Source: Pseudomonadota bacterium (lineage in GTDB: Bacteria > Pseudomonadota > Gammaproteobacteria > Xanthomonadales > SZUA-38). Taken from it: DNA of 64,000 bases. A model generated the notes under the pieces. It did no database searches and was not told the DNA's origin. It saw only the letters and a list, made by a program, of their open reading frames with translations. Positions 44,589-56,814 of the stretch are shown here, one piece after another. Made by a program: the position numbers and the translations under genes. The DNA lies in assembly GCA_039033415.1 (NCBI GenBank), contig JBCCCR010000008.1:1-64000 (forward strand). The letters run 5' to 3'. Within the stretch, counting starts at the first letter, position 1; each line of letters starts with the position of its first letter.

Positions 44589-45653
44589 CTACCAGGTGGG
44601 CGCCAAACGAACGTTGCTGCGTCGCTCGTTCTTTTTCACCGGCATGAAATACAGCCGAGCGAAAACGCCAAAGGCCTGCAGCCCCAGGCCAGCTCGGCGG
44701 ACGCGATTGACGATGCCGCCTTCCGCTTTGGCCTTTTCCACCGACGCATTGATCTCCACCAGGCGATCCAGCATCTCCCAGAACCGCGGATTGTCGAGAT
44801 CGAGCGAAATGGGGAAGATCTGCTCGCTGATGGTGGAGGTGACGTTGAGCACCTCCTTGTCGTAGTCGGTGGGATTCATACCCAGGGCTTTGTGCAGCTC
44901 TGGCCGACTGTGATCTCGCACGTACATGGTGGCGAAGACCGCCAGCAGGAAGAACCGAATCCACAGCTTGTTGTGCCCCTTCAGCAGCTTGGGGTCAGCC
45001 TTCATGATCAAGGCGAAAACCTCGCCGTGTCGAAACTCATCGTTACACCAGTCCAGGAACCACCGGAAAATCGGGTGGAAGCGTTTATCCGGATTGCGCT
45101 CAAGCTGCCGGTAGATCGTGATGTAACGCGCGTAGCCGATTTTCTCCGACAGATATGTAGCGTAGAAAATGTACTTGGGCTTGAAGTACTGATATTTCTT
45201 GGCTTTGCGCAGAAAGCCGAGATTTACCGGCATATCGAAGTCGTCGAGACACTTGTTGAGGAATCCCGCGTGCCGCGATTCGTCGCGCGCCATGTGGGCC
45301 ATCACCTCTTTGATGTCCGGATTATTGACGGCCTTTTGAATGTCTTTATAGAGCACGCAGCCCGAGTACTCGGAGGTGATCGAGGAAATCAGAAAGCCGA
45401 GAAATTCTTTTTGCAGGGCCGGCGGCAGGGTTTTGATTTCGTCGAGGAACGCCTCGTCCCGCTGAAAGTGATCGTGGTTGGCGTCACCGCGAAACTCGTC
45501 CATCAGCTCATCCCACTCGCGCCGAACCGGCTCGAGATCCAGACGATCCATCGCGTCAAAATCGGTGGTGTAGAAACGGGGTGCGAGCAGCGCCTCCTGT
45601 CGAGCCTCCTCGGTGGAGTTGGCGATACCCGTCTTGCGATCTTGCGTACTCAT
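44589..45653 (-). CDS. acsF: Aerobic Mg-protoporphyrin IX monomethyl ester cyclase AcsF
   Basis: The 354-residue di-iron protein contains iron-binding helices with MARDESRHAGFLNKCL and NDEFRHGEVFALIM, and ITSEYSGCVLY upstream. It closes ring E using O2. With no bchE in the window this makes pigment synthesis oxygen-dependent, in keeping with an aerobic phototroph. Its ATG overlaps the puhC stop (one base). Confidence 0.97.
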   Translation of the reverse strand: MSTQDRKTGIANSTEEARQEALLAPRFYTTDFDAMDRLDLEPVRREWDELMDEFRGDANHDHFQRDEAFLDEIKTLPPALQKEFLGFLISSITSEYSGCVLYKDIQKAVNNPDIKEVMAHMARDESRHAGFLNKCLDDFDMPVNLGFLRKAKKYQYFKPKYIFYATYLSEKIGYARYITIYRQLERNPDKRFHPIFRWFLDWCNDEFRHGEVFALIMKADPKLLKGHNKLWIRFFLLAVFATMYVRDHSRPELHKALGMNPTDYDKEVLNVTSTISEQIFPISLDLDNPRFWEMLDRLVEINASVEKAKAEGGIVNRVRRAGLGLQAFGVFARLYFMPVKKNERRSNVRLAPTW

Positions 45654-46183
45654 CAGCTCTTCTCCTCGACGGCGGAAAGGCCGCCATCGCCGTCATGAAC
45701 AGGCAATACATATTTTTCAAAAACAGCCTTGTTGGGGGCACCAAAGGCCCACAGATCGATCACCTGCTCGGTCGTCGGATCGATCAGCAGCAGCTGGCCG
45801 CTGGCGTAATGCTCCAGGTGAAAGGGTGAGTCCATCGGATGGCCAGCTTCGCGGCGCGTTTTGCCCAAAGCACGCAGCGTTGCGCGCAGGAACCCGTTGC
45901 CGGCCCCCAGCGTTTCGACCGCCTCGCCGGTCTGGGCGTCGGTGACCACCACGGTTCCGTCAAGGCCATCAGCAAAGGTCAGCGATCGAAAGCCGACCAT
46001 CGCCGTCTGCGGCGAAACCTGGGCGACCGGCTCGGTCCAGGTCGCCGCCAGGGTAAAGGTCATTAGCAGCACAACGCCGATGGCGGTCAGGGGCTTCCAC
46101 ATCATTGCGGCTGGCGAGTGATCATGGGCATGATCATGGTGATGATTGGATTGGTGCCGGTGGCCGTGAACCTGGTGATCCAT
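45653..46183 (-). CDS. puhC: Photosynthetic complex assembly protein PuhC, His-rich N-terminus
   Basis: The 176-residue protein has one membrane helix (about 28-46) and a periplasmic domain with GFRSLTFADGLDGTVVVTDAQTGE and FHLEHYASGQLLLIDPTTEQVIDLWAFG, as in PuhC. PuhC assists LH1/reaction centre assembly. The cytoplasmic first 22 residues contain ten histidines (clusters NHHHDHAHDH), which could bind metal ions; this is not a usual PuhC feature as far as I know. Confidence 0.9.
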   Translation of the reverse strand: MDHQVHGHRHQSNHHHDHAHDHSPAAMMWKPLTAIGVVLLMTFTLAATWTEPVAQVSPQTAMVGFRSLTFADGLDGTVVVTDAQTGEAVETLGAGNGFLRATLRALGKTRREAGHPMDSPFHLEHYASGQLLLIDPTTEQVIDLWAFGAPNKAVFEKYVLPVHDGDGGLSAVEEKS

Positions 46184-46185
46184 GA

Positions 46186-46875
46186 TTAGCGCCCTGCCGC
46201 AGCCAGCGGAAGATCGGGGTGGGCATCACCCACGGTACCGACGTCTATGGCGCCGCGCTCAGGCGTCATCGCCTTTGCCCTTCCTTCGGTCACCGTCGGC
46301 TTGATCGCGTCAACAAAGACCTTTGCCACGTGCTCAACGTCTTCGAGGCACCGCAGGCTCGGCTGCGGCGACAGGAACCGAAATGGGCGCACAAAAGGCC
46401 ACATCAGGCAGTAGCCAACCCGCTGCCCAGGCATCAGTTTGAGGCAGACGTCGCCGCTACCGTCGCGACTGCGCCGGATTCCCGCGTCCTGAATATGTTT
46501 GAAAGGCAGATTGACGGTCATCGGCAGCGCCACGCCAAAGCGCATGACAATGCGCTGGCTGGTGATCGTATAGACCGTCGTGCGGGCAATCAGGTAAGCG
46601 AGCAGCTGCAGAATACCAATAGCCGCTACGCCCACAATCGCCAGATTGACCACGGACCCGACGCCGGAGGCTGCGGCGTTTTCCACGCCGCCAGCGTTGG
46701 CGTCGATGAGCCGCCATAAGCACAGGAGCACAAAATAGACGGCAACTTTGCGCCAGTGAAACAGGCGCCGAGCCAATAAGGCTCGGGTCGGAGCGCCCCG
46801 CCAAAGCAGCGTCTCGCCGTCGGTGAGGTTCTGTTCCAGCTCAACGATGTCGTCCGCTTCGGTCAGCTCGGTCAC
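46186..46875 (-). CDS. puhB: Photosynthetic complex assembly protein PuhB
   Basis: The 229-residue protein begins with an acidic soluble part containing GETLLWRGAPTRALLARRLFHWRKVAVYF, then two membrane helices, then a PH-like part with TVYTITSQRIVMRFGVALPMTVNLPFKHI. This layout is PuhB, a reaction centre assembly factor encoded after puhA. It overlaps puhA by 4 bases and is 2 bases from puhC. Confidence 0.92.
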   Translation of the reverse strand: MTELTEADDIVELEQNLTDGETLLWRGAPTRALLARRLFHWRKVAVYFVLLCLWRLIDANAGGVENAAASGVGSVVNLAIVGVAAIGILQLLAYLIARTTVYTITSQRIVMRFGVALPMTVNLPFKHIQDAGIRRSRDGSGDVCLKLMPGQRVGYCLMWPFVRPFRFLSPQPSLRCLEDVEHVAKVFVDAIKPTVTEGRAKAMTPERGAIDVGTVGDAHPDLPLAAAGR

Positions 46876-47660
46876 AGCAGCGGCTCCTGTCGCGTATCGT
46901 TGGCGTACAGCGTTCCACCGCCGAAGTAGCCCATGATCTTGTCTTCCTCGAGCCGGGTGATCCGATCGGGATTGCCCAACGCTGGAACCTGAGCAAACTG
47001 ATTAGCGTTGATCGAGGCGACGTTGATCCGATCGCCCTTGACCCGGGAGAACGTAAAAGGCAATAGGGCGGTATGGTTTTCGGTACCCTCCACCGCCACC
47101 TCAAAAAAGACAACCATCGGCTCGCAGCGGTCGACCCAGATATCCACCACCTTGCCGGCCAGCTCGTCATCAGCGCCGTAAACGGGGAAGCCCATCGGAT
47201 CGGTCCCGGAACGCTGACCCGTACCGATCAAATCGATGCCGGGATTCACCTTAAAGTCCGTGGCAACGCGCATCGGTACGATGCGGTCTTCGCCGTGGAT
47301 CGTATGGTCCGGCACATCATCTCGATCCGAGTAAGACGCCGGGCCGACGCCGTCCAGCATCGGGTTGCCGGTGGGTTCACCCGGTGCGCCGGGATAGCGG
47401 CCGGCTGGCCTTAAGGCGAGCTTACGCTCATTGACTGGACGCGGTACGGTTACCGTTTCGCCATTTTCCAGCTTGAAAGTCTTAGGTGGCGGGGTCATCG
47501 GAAAGCCATGCACCTGAACCATTCCGCCGCTGCGGTTGGTCCGATCTGAGTCCAGGGGATAACCCTCGCGCTTGCTCTCGCGGTGCAGGTACAGCACCAG
47601 AACAAGGAAGAAAATCCAAAATAGCGTGAATAGGATTTCGACCAGATCAATTTCGTTCAT
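46872..47660 (-). CDS. puhA: Photosynthetic reaction centre subunit H
   Basis: The 262-residue H subunit has one N-terminal membrane helix followed by YLHRESKREGYPLDSD, then GFPMTPPPKTFKLENGETVTVP and a cytoplasmic beta-barrel domain with GLPV-like DPMGFPVYGADDELAGKVVDIWVDR. It caps the L/M core and guides protons to the quinone site. A 78-base gap without a gene separates it from lhaA. Confidence 0.97.
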   Translation of the reverse strand: MNEIDLVEILFTLFWIFFLVLVLYLHRESKREGYPLDSDRTNRSGGMVQVHGFPMTPPPKTFKLENGETVTVPRPVNERKLALRPAGRYPGAPGEPTGNPMLDGVGPASYSDRDDVPDHTIHGEDRIVPMRVATDFKVNPGIDLIGTGQRSGTDPMGFPVYGADDELAGKVVDIWVDRCEPMVVFFEVAVEGTENHTALLPFTFSRVKGDRINVASINANQFAQVPALGNPDRITRLEEDKIMGYFGGGTLYANDTRQEPLL

Positions 47661-47738
47661 GACAAAACTCCACCTCGTTTAACTGACTTCTCGCTTCGCC
47701 GCCGTCAGGCTGTCGAAGATCGCTCTCTCAACATGTTG

Positions 47739-49190
47739 CTACCCAGGAAACTCCGCCAGGCCGACCGAATCGTCTTCCCCCAGCGGCTCACGCGAGTGCC
47801 GAGCCAACGGGCCGATCACTACCAGCGTGACAAACAACAACAGGATTTCGAACTGATAGACGGCGCTGTAGCCGGCGCCGACAGTCGTGAGGGCCGGCCC
47901 CAGCAAACCACCCTCGGCCAGCATGCTGACCAGATCGCGGGCACCGCCGCCGGCCGCAACGGCCAGCCCGGCTGACGTCGCCTGGACCGCACCCCAGGCA
48001 CCTAGCGCCAGACCGTTGCGCTCACCAGCTTCGGCACCATCTCGGTCAGCCAGCTTCATGGCGGCGGTCATCGTGCCGACACCAAACAGTCCGGCGCCAA
48101 AGCCAACCAGCGTGACCCCGACGCGAAATAGATTGGTCCAGTAGAACGCCGCCACCAGGGTCAGCATGGCAAAAGCGAGTATGCCAACGAGGGCGCCGTA
48201 GCCAGCCAACCGATGCGGATCGATGCCCACCTTTAGCGCGCGGGCGGCACAGGCGAAGGCCAGCAAAGTCCCGAACGCGAAAAGCGCGGTGAGCACAGTG
48301 GTTGCGGAGACCGACAGACCGAGTACCTGTCCTCCGAACGGTTCCAGCAGGATGTCCTGCATCGCGAAGCCAAAGGTACCGAGGCCCACCGCGACCAGCA
48401 GACGGACGCAGCGGCTGTCGGACGTCAGCTGCCGCCACGCCTCGCGGAATCCTACCCGGGGGCGGTCGGGTCGGGTCAGCTCGCGGTTGCGTGGCTCTTG
48501 CTTCCACAAGGCGAGCAGGTTCAGCGCCATCGTGACGATAGCGGCACCCTGAATCACTCTGATCAGCCGCAGCTGGCCGAAGTCGGTCAGCAGCGCACCG
48601 AAGATCAGGGCGCTAAAAAACATGCCGACCAGCAGCATGACAAACAGGAGCGCAACCACCTGCGGTCGCTGAGACTCGTCGGCCAGGTCGGTAGCGAGCG
48701 CCAGGCCCGCGGTCTGCGACATATGCATGCCGGCGCCGAGCAGCAGAAACGCCAGGGCCGCGCCAAGCTGGCCGTAGATAATGGGCCCGTGCGTGTCGCC
48801 GGAAAGGACCAGCAGCGCAAATGGCATCATCGCCAGACCACCAAACTGCAGCAATGTGCCAAACCAGATGAACGGCACCCGACGCCAGCCGAGGGCCGAC
48901 ACATAGCTATCGGACCGGTGTCCGATCAAGGCGCGCAGCGGCGCAAAAACCAGCGGCAGGGCAACCATCACCGCCACAAGCCAGGTCGGGACCCCCAGCT
49001 CAACGATCATGACGCGGTTCAGCGTGCCGGTCAGCAGCACCATCGCCATGCCGACGCTGATCTGGAACAGGGCCAGGCGCAGCAGGCGCGACAACGGCAG
49101 CTTCTCGCTTGCGGCATCGGCGAACGGCAGCAGCCGGCTGCCGAGCTGAGCGACAAGCTGGTGCCAGTTGTTCGCCGGCGTTTGGTTCAT
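47739..49190 (-). CDS. lhaA: LhaA, PucC-family LH1 assembly transporter
   Basis: The 483-residue protein has twelve membrane helices and PucC/LhaA motifs such as LTGTLNRVMIVELGVPTWLVA, ALIGHRSDSYVSALGWRRVPFIW and MQDILLEPFGGQVLGLSVSATT. This major-facilitator branch handles bacteriochlorophyll delivery for LH1 assembly. The place between bchM and puhA is the standard location of lhaA. A paralogue lies at 57717. Confidence 0.95.
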   Translation of the reverse strand: MNQTPANNWHQLVAQLGSRLLPFADAASEKLPLSRLLRLALFQISVGMAMVLLTGTLNRVMIVELGVPTWLVAVMVALPLVFAPLRALIGHRSDSYVSALGWRRVPFIWFGTLLQFGGLAMMPFALLVLSGDTHGPIIYGQLGAALAFLLLGAGMHMSQTAGLALATDLADESQRPQVVALLFVMLLVGMFFSALIFGALLTDFGQLRLIRVIQGAAIVTMALNLLALWKQEPRNRELTRPDRPRVGFREAWRQLTSDSRCVRLLVAVGLGTFGFAMQDILLEPFGGQVLGLSVSATTVLTALFAFGTLLAFACAARALKVGIDPHRLAGYGALVGILAFAMLTLVAAFYWTNLFRVGVTLVGFGAGLFGVGTMTAAMKLADRDGAEAGERNGLALGAWGAVQATSAGLAVAAGGGARDLVSMLAEGGLLGPALTTVGAGYSAVYQFEILLLFVTLVVIGPLARHSREPLGEDDSVGLAEFPG

Positions 49191-49884
49191 CGGCGATGCA
49201 GCTCCAGGGCCTGAGACGTGTAAAAGCCGCCACTGATGCGGCGGGTCTGAGAGATGGCCCAGTCATTGAGCCTGGGCTCCCGCTCGACCCGACGACACAG
49301 ATCGGCGTCGGAAACCGGGACGATGGCGGGCGCGCGGTGGCTGCGGCTCGGAATCAACCGACCGACTCCGTGCATCAGCGACAGCGCGGGCGTGCGCGGC
49401 GCAAACGTCATCAGCATGGCCCGGCTTACGCGCGGCGCCCAGGTGCTGAGCATCCGGACCATGTCGGCGGGCTCATAGTGGATCATGGAATCCATGGCGA
49501 CGAGGTAGTCGAATTCGCCGAAGTCGCCGTCGAGCATGTCGCCGACGTGAAACGAGACGCGACCGTGAAGCTCATCAGGTGTTCGCTCCCGAGCCAGCTC
49601 GATGAGGGTCGGCGATACGTCGACGGCCACCACCTGTCCACCTCGTCGGGCAACTTCCAGCGCCAGCGCCCCGGTGCCGCAGCCGGCGTCGAGCAAACGC
49701 AGCCCGCTCATATCCCGGGGCAGCCAGCTCAGCAGCGTATCGCGCATGGCGTCGCGGCCCGCTCGGACCGTGGCGCGAACCCTTCCTACCGGGGCGTCGC
49801 TCGTTAGCCGCTGCCAGGCGGCCGCTGCCGTCCGGTCAAAATATTCGGTCAGCTGGTCGCGGCGGCTGAGGTAAGAACCGTTCA

Positions 49885-49885
<1 letters not shown>
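49187..49885 (-). CDS. bchM: Mg-protoporphyrin IX O-methyltransferase BchM
   Basis: The 232-residue SAM methyltransferase has the binding motif LRLLDAGCGTGALALEVARRG and the BchM-typical FDYLVAMDSMIHYEPADM. It methylates the ring C propionate of Mg-protoporphyrin IX, giving the substrate of AcsF. Its start overlaps bchL and its stop overlaps lhaA. Confidence 0.96.
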
Positions 49886-50817
<932 letters not shown>

Positions 50818-50889
50818 TCAAGACGGTCTTGAAATGGATTGCAGCGAGACTTTGGCTCAGCAGGAGCCGCGCAAAGCACGAGGGTGGCA

Positions 50890-52469
50890 CTAGCGGCTGA
50901 AATGCGCTTTAGCATCGTACAAAGTCTCGACGGTAATGGTGGATACGCCCTGATCACGGGCGAAAGATTCGGTGTTGCGCCGGGCCTTGCCGCGGACAAA
51001 AAACGGGATCTGTCCCAGCGCCCTCTCTGCGTCCGGGGTCCAGCTGGGCGCGCCGGCCGGTACAGGCTCTACCGGCAGAGCCGCCGGTGCCGCAGGCTCC
51101 GGCGAGTCGACGGCGGATGGGCCTCCGTAGCGTCCCAGGTGGGACGGAGCGGCCGTTTCGTTGAACTCGAAATCTTCCCGGAACATGCCCAGCAGGTGTT
51201 CTTCCAGACCCATCATCAGCGGATGGACCCAGGTATCAAAGAGCACGTTGGCGCCTTCAAAACCCATCTGCGGCGAGTGAGCCGCCGGGAAATCCTGAAC
51301 GTGAATCGGTGAGGAGATTACGGCACACGCGATCCCGAGGCGCTTGGCGATGTGGCGCTCCATCTGAGTGCCGAGCACCAGTTCTGGCTGCAGCTCGGTA
51401 ACCCGCTGCTCGACCTCTAGATAGTCGTCGGTGATCAGCGCCTCCAGGCCCATGTCCTTGGCGAGGGCCCGGACCTCCCGGGCGAACTCCCGGCTGTAGG
51501 TGCCCAGACCGACGACCTCGAACCCCAGCTCATCGCGGGCCACCTTGGCGGCCGCCAGGACGTGGGTGGCATCACCGAAGACGAAGACTCTTTTGCCGGT
51601 CAGATAGGTTGAATCGATCGAACGCGAATACCAAGGCAGACGCGATTGATGCCGCTCCAGCATCGGCTGGGCGTCCAGTTCGGCCAGCGCGGCCACCTCG
51701 CGGATAAAGTCGCACGTGGCGTTGACGCCGATCGGGACCACGCTGGTCATCGGCTGCCCGAAGGTTCGCTTCAGCCAGCGTGCGGCCGTATCGGCGATTT
51801 CCGGATAAAGCACCACGTTGAAATCGGCCTCGCCAAGCCGGGCCAGATGTTCTGGAGCTGCGTCGAGCGGGGCCACCACGTTGATCGCCACGCCGAGCTC
51901 CTGCAGCATCGCCACCACCTCTCGCACGTCGTCCCGGTGCCGGAAGCCGAGGGCGGTCGGGCCGAGAATATTGCAGCGAGGGGTCGCGTCCGGACTTCTT
52001 TCGCGCTGCTGCCCCGGCGGCGGTGCCTGGGGGCCGGCGAGCGCCCGCACCAGGTGATAAAACGTCTCGGCGGCTCCCCAGTTCTCCTTGCGCTGATAGG
52101 CAGGCAGCTCCAGCGGCACCACGGGGATCGGCAGCTCTAGCGCCTCAGCGAGCCCGCCCGGGTCGTCCTGGATGAGTTCCGCCGTGCAGGAGGCGCCGAC
52201 GATCATCGCCTTGGGCTTGAAGCGTTCATACGCTGCCTGCACCGAGTCCTTGAACAGCGTAGCCGTGTCCGAACCGAGATCCCGAGCCTGAAACGTGGTG
52301 TACGTGACCGGCGGGCGCCGCGGAATCCGCTCGATCATCGTAAAAAGCAGGTCCGCGTAAGTATCACCCTGGGGCGCGTGCAGCACGTAGTGCAGATCCC
52401 TCATCGCGGTGGCCACCCGCATGGCGCCTACGTGAGGCGGCCCTTCGTATGTCCAGACCGTAAGATGCA

Positions 52470-52470
<1 letters not shown>
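50890..52470 (-). CDS. bchB: Light-independent protochlorophyllide reductase subunit B
   Basis: From the ATG at 52470 the protein has 526 residues and the classical start [20 protein letters not shown]. It continues with [35 protein letters not shown] and ends in the small PCP-reductase-like domain ([25 protein letters not shown]). With BchN it forms the catalytic part of the oxygen-sensitive, dark-operative enzyme. The frame opens upstream, but that part lies inside bchN. The ATG overlaps the bchN stop by one base. Confidence 0.97.
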
Positions 52471-54214
<1,744 letters not shown>

Positions 54215-54261
54215 TGGTGGCAGAACTCCTTAAATTCAGGCGGCAGGACCGCGAGATACCG

Positions 54262-54341
54262 AATCTAATGGGCGCGAGGCAATGTGTCAACTAAAGTGTA
54301 CGTAAGTGTAACTTGACAAATGATGGCTGTCGCGCTTTATT
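54262..54341. promoter_or_regulatory. Divergent bchF/aerR promoters bridged by a 34-base dyad
   Basis: TGTCAA (54285-54290) and TTGACA (54313-54318) are arms of a dyad centred on TACGTA (54299-54304). Each arm is also a perfect -35. On minus TTGACA is followed after 17 bases by TAGATT (54267-54262) for bchF; on plus TTGACA is followed after 17 bases by TTTATT (54336-54341) for aerR. Two one-mismatch copies of TGT-N12-ACA (54285-54302 and 54301-54318) fill the dyad. Confidence 0.65.
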
Positions 54342-54420
54342 CACACTTCTATATGTCAGATTGGCTGGCAGGCCGCGCGATGCGGATCAGCCGGGGCGGC
54401 CTGTCTGGGAGGACAGTCTC

Positions 54421-55302
54421 ATGCGTAACCGTCAGGGAACTGACCGTATCGACCACACCGAAGGGAGCACCCGCTGGGCCGGCAGCGCCGATTCCGAAGA
54501 CTCTGGCGATCAGGAAGGTGATCAACGACCGGCGGGGGATGATGCGTGGAATCAGCTTGAGTCGACCATCGAAGGAGAAATTGTTCCCCGCCTGATGATG
54601 GCTTTCCAGCAGCCCAGCGCGATGCCGATCGCCGCGCCCGTTGCTGCCGATCCGAACACCCAAATGGACGAGTTTGTAGACCTCATCCTCGCGGGTGACA
54701 CGCCCGCTGCGATTGGATTTATTCGGCAGGTGTACGGCGCCGGCTCCTCGCTAAAGCCCAGCTACCTCAATCTGATCACCGACTGCGCGCGTCAGCTCGG
54801 GAGCCTTTGGGACGAAGATCGATGCAGCTTCTTTGACGTAACGGCGGGAATCACCCGTCTACGCCAGATCATGCTGGAACTGAGCCCCCAGTTCTGTGCC
54901 TCCAACCGTCACGAAGTGCGGGAGGGTCTGCACGCGCTGATTCTCCCCGTGCCGGGTGATCAACACACGCTGGGCCAATCGACGGTGGTGGAATCCTTTC
55001 GCCGGGCCGGCTGGAACGTACAGGCCGGCACGTCCGAGACCGTCGGCGCCATCACCCGGCTCGTTGAGCGTCAGCATTTCGACGTGGTTGGCCTGTCGGT
55101 CAGCGCTGACCGATTTGTCGACGATCTCGGCCCGATCATCACCCGGATTCGCGAAGCTTCCTGCAACCCCAAGCTCAAGGTGCTGGTCGGCGGTCGATCC
55201 GTCGCAGCTCGAGACGGCCTGGCGGATGAGCTGGGTGCCGACGCCACGGCCGGCGACGGGCATGCTGCCGTGGCGGCTGCCGAACGCCTCGTCTGCCACT
55301 AA
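54421..55302 (+). CDS. aerR: PpaA/AerR, B12-binding antirepressor of PpsR
   Basis: From the ATG at 54421, with GGGAGGAC upstream, the protein has 293 residues. The first 60 residues are acidic and polar. The rest is a cobalamin-binding fold with SLWDEDRCSFFDVTAGITRLRQIM and the DxHxxG motif as Asp180-His182-Gly185 (GDQHTLG). In Rhodobacter capsulatus the homologous AerR binds B12 in the light and modulates CrtJ/PpsR. ppsR follows immediately, which supports that pairing. Confidence 0.93.
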   Translation: MRNRQGTDRIDHTEGSTRWAGSADSEDSGDQEGDQRPAGDDAWNQLESTIEGEIVPRLMMAFQQPSAMPIAAPVAADPNTQMDEFVDLILAGDTPAAIGFIRQVYGAGSSLKPSYLNLITDCARQLGSLWDEDRCSFFDVTAGITRLRQIMLELSPQFCASNRHEVREGLHALILPVPGDQHTLGQSTVVESFRRAGWNVQAGTSETVGAITRLVERQHFDVVGLSVSADRFVDDLGPIITRIREASCNPKLKVLVGGRSVAARDGLADELGADATAGDGHAAVAAAERLVCH

Positions 55303-55314
55303 TGAGCTTTCGCT

Positions 55315-56724
55315 GTGGCTGACAAAAATTCTTCGACTCTCGGCGAAAACTATTTCGCTGACCTGAGCCCGGCACAGCTGGCGACGATCGTCTCCGGCGC
55401 CAACGACCTGGCGCTGATCGTCGACAGTCAGGGTGTGGTTCGAGACGTCGCGGTGGAAGATCCCAAAGGCGCGATGGCCGGCGCCCCGGACTGGGTCGGC
55501 CAGCCCTGGGTGGACACAGTCACCGTCGAATCGCGGCCGAAGATCGAGGCGCTGATGGCCGAACAGAGCGGCTCACAATCACGCTGGCGTCAGGTGAACC
55601 ACCCGACCAGCACCGGGCTCGATCTGCCGATTATGTATCGCTCCTTTAATTGTCAGGATCACGCGATTGTGCTCGGTAAGGACCTGCGCCCATTGTCCCA
55701 GGTGCAGCAGCAGCTGCTCGACGTGCAGCACTCGATGGAAAATGAGTACGCGCGCCTGCATCACGCCGAAACCCGGTATCGCATGCTCTTTCAGCTGGCC
55801 GCAGAGGCCATCCTGATCCTTGACGCTGACGGTCGTTCCATCCAGGAAGCGAATCCAGCAGCGGCTCAGCTGCTTGGCGAGTCCGTGGCGAAGCTGGTTC
55901 GGCGCTCGCTGGCCGATTACCTGCGGGACATCGACCTGACCGAGCTGCTCGCCGAGTCGCGCTCCGCGGGTCAGGGGCGGGAGCTGAAGGTCAAGCTGCA
56001 GGACGGCCGCGAATGCCAGCTCTCCGCAACCCTGCTCCGGCAGGACGACGCGATGCTCTACCTGATTCATCTAACGCCCAGCGATCGCCAGCTGCTGCCG
56101 GACCGCAGCGATGAGGCAATGTCGACGCTGGCGGTGGTTCGCGAATCATCCGACGGTTTTGTGATCACCGACATGGACGGCCAGATTCTGGCCGGCAACG
56201 AGGCGTTTGTGCGCATGTGTCAGCTGGGCAGCGAAGCCCAGCTGAAGAATCAGCCTCTTGAGCGCTGGCTGGGACGCTCCGGCGTTGATATGCGGGTGAT
56301 CCGCAAAAACCTCAGCCAGCGTGGCGTGGTCCGCCAGTACAGCACCACGGTCAGTCCGGAGTTTGGCACCCCGCTGGAAGTTGAGCTGTCGGGCGTATCG
56401 GCCAGCGACGCCGAGCCGCCGTGCCTGGGTTTTGTCATTCGCCAGCTGCGCAGCGCCAGCCGCGGCGAAACGGAAGAGAAGTTTGTCAAACAGCCGCTCG
56501 GCAAGTCGCTAGAGCAGATGACCGAACTGGTGGGTCGGGTCCCGCTGAAAGATCTTGTACGGGAAACCACAGACCTGATCGAGCGCCTGTGTATCCAGGC
56601 AGCGCTCGAGCTGACTACCAACAATCGGGCCTCCGCGGCCGACATGCTGGGGCTGTCCCGGCAAAGCCTCTACGTGAAGCTGCGCCGCTACGGCATCGCT
56701 GACGGCAACGGCTCCGACAAGTAA
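55315..56724 (+). CDS. ppsR: Transcriptional regulator PpsR/CrtJ
   Basis: The 469-residue protein starts at a GTG and contains PAS-type domains (RMLFQLAAEAILILDADGRSIQEANPAAA and DGFVITDMDGQILAGNEAFVRMC) and a C-terminal Fis-type helix-turn-helix (ASAADMLGLSRQSLYVKLRRYGI). The cysteine in ERLCIQAALE just before the helix-turn-helix matches the position of the redox-sensitive cysteine known in Rhodobacter. PpsR represses bch, crt and puf genes aerobically through TGT-N12-ACA sites, several of which are present in this cluster. Confidence 0.95.
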   Translation: MADKNSSTLGENYFADLSPAQLATIVSGANDLALIVDSQGVVRDVAVEDPKGAMAGAPDWVGQPWVDTVTVESRPKIEALMAEQSGSQSRWRQVNHPTSTGLDLPIMYRSFNCQDHAIVLGKDLRPLSQVQQQLLDVQHSMENEYARLHHAETRYRMLFQLAAEAILILDADGRSIQEANPAAAQLLGESVAKLVRRSLADYLRDIDLTELLAESRSAGQGRELKVKLQDGRECQLSATLLRQDDAMLYLIHLTPSDRQLLPDRSDEAMSTLAVVRESSDGFVITDMDGQILAGNEAFVRMCQLGSEAQLKNQPLERWLGRSGVDMRVIRKNLSQRGVVRQYSTTVSPEFGTPLEVELSGVSASDAEPPCLGFVIRQLRSASRGETEEKFVKQPLGKSLEQMTELVGRVPLKDLVRETTDLIERLCIQAALELTTNNRASAADMLGLSRQSLYVKLRRYGIADGNGSDK

Positions 56725-56746
56725 CGAGCCGATGTGCCGGCCTGAC

Positions 56747-56804
56747 TGTCAATACTCCGTGACTGTCACGTTTCGTTGACACTTACCCCTAGTCGCGCTA
56801 CCGT
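56747..56804 (+). promoter_or_regulatory. bchG promoter with tandem PpsR sites
   Basis: TGTC-N10-GACA at 56764-56781 is an exact PpsR/CrtJ palindrome. A one-mismatch copy (TGT-N12-ACt) lies at 56747-56764 and shares one base with it. TTGACA (56776-56781) and TACCGT (56799-56804), 17 bases apart, form a likely promoter; the -35 is part of the exact site. The ATG is only 10 bases after the -10. Confidence 0.75.
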
Positions 56805-56814
56805 CTCCTTTACT

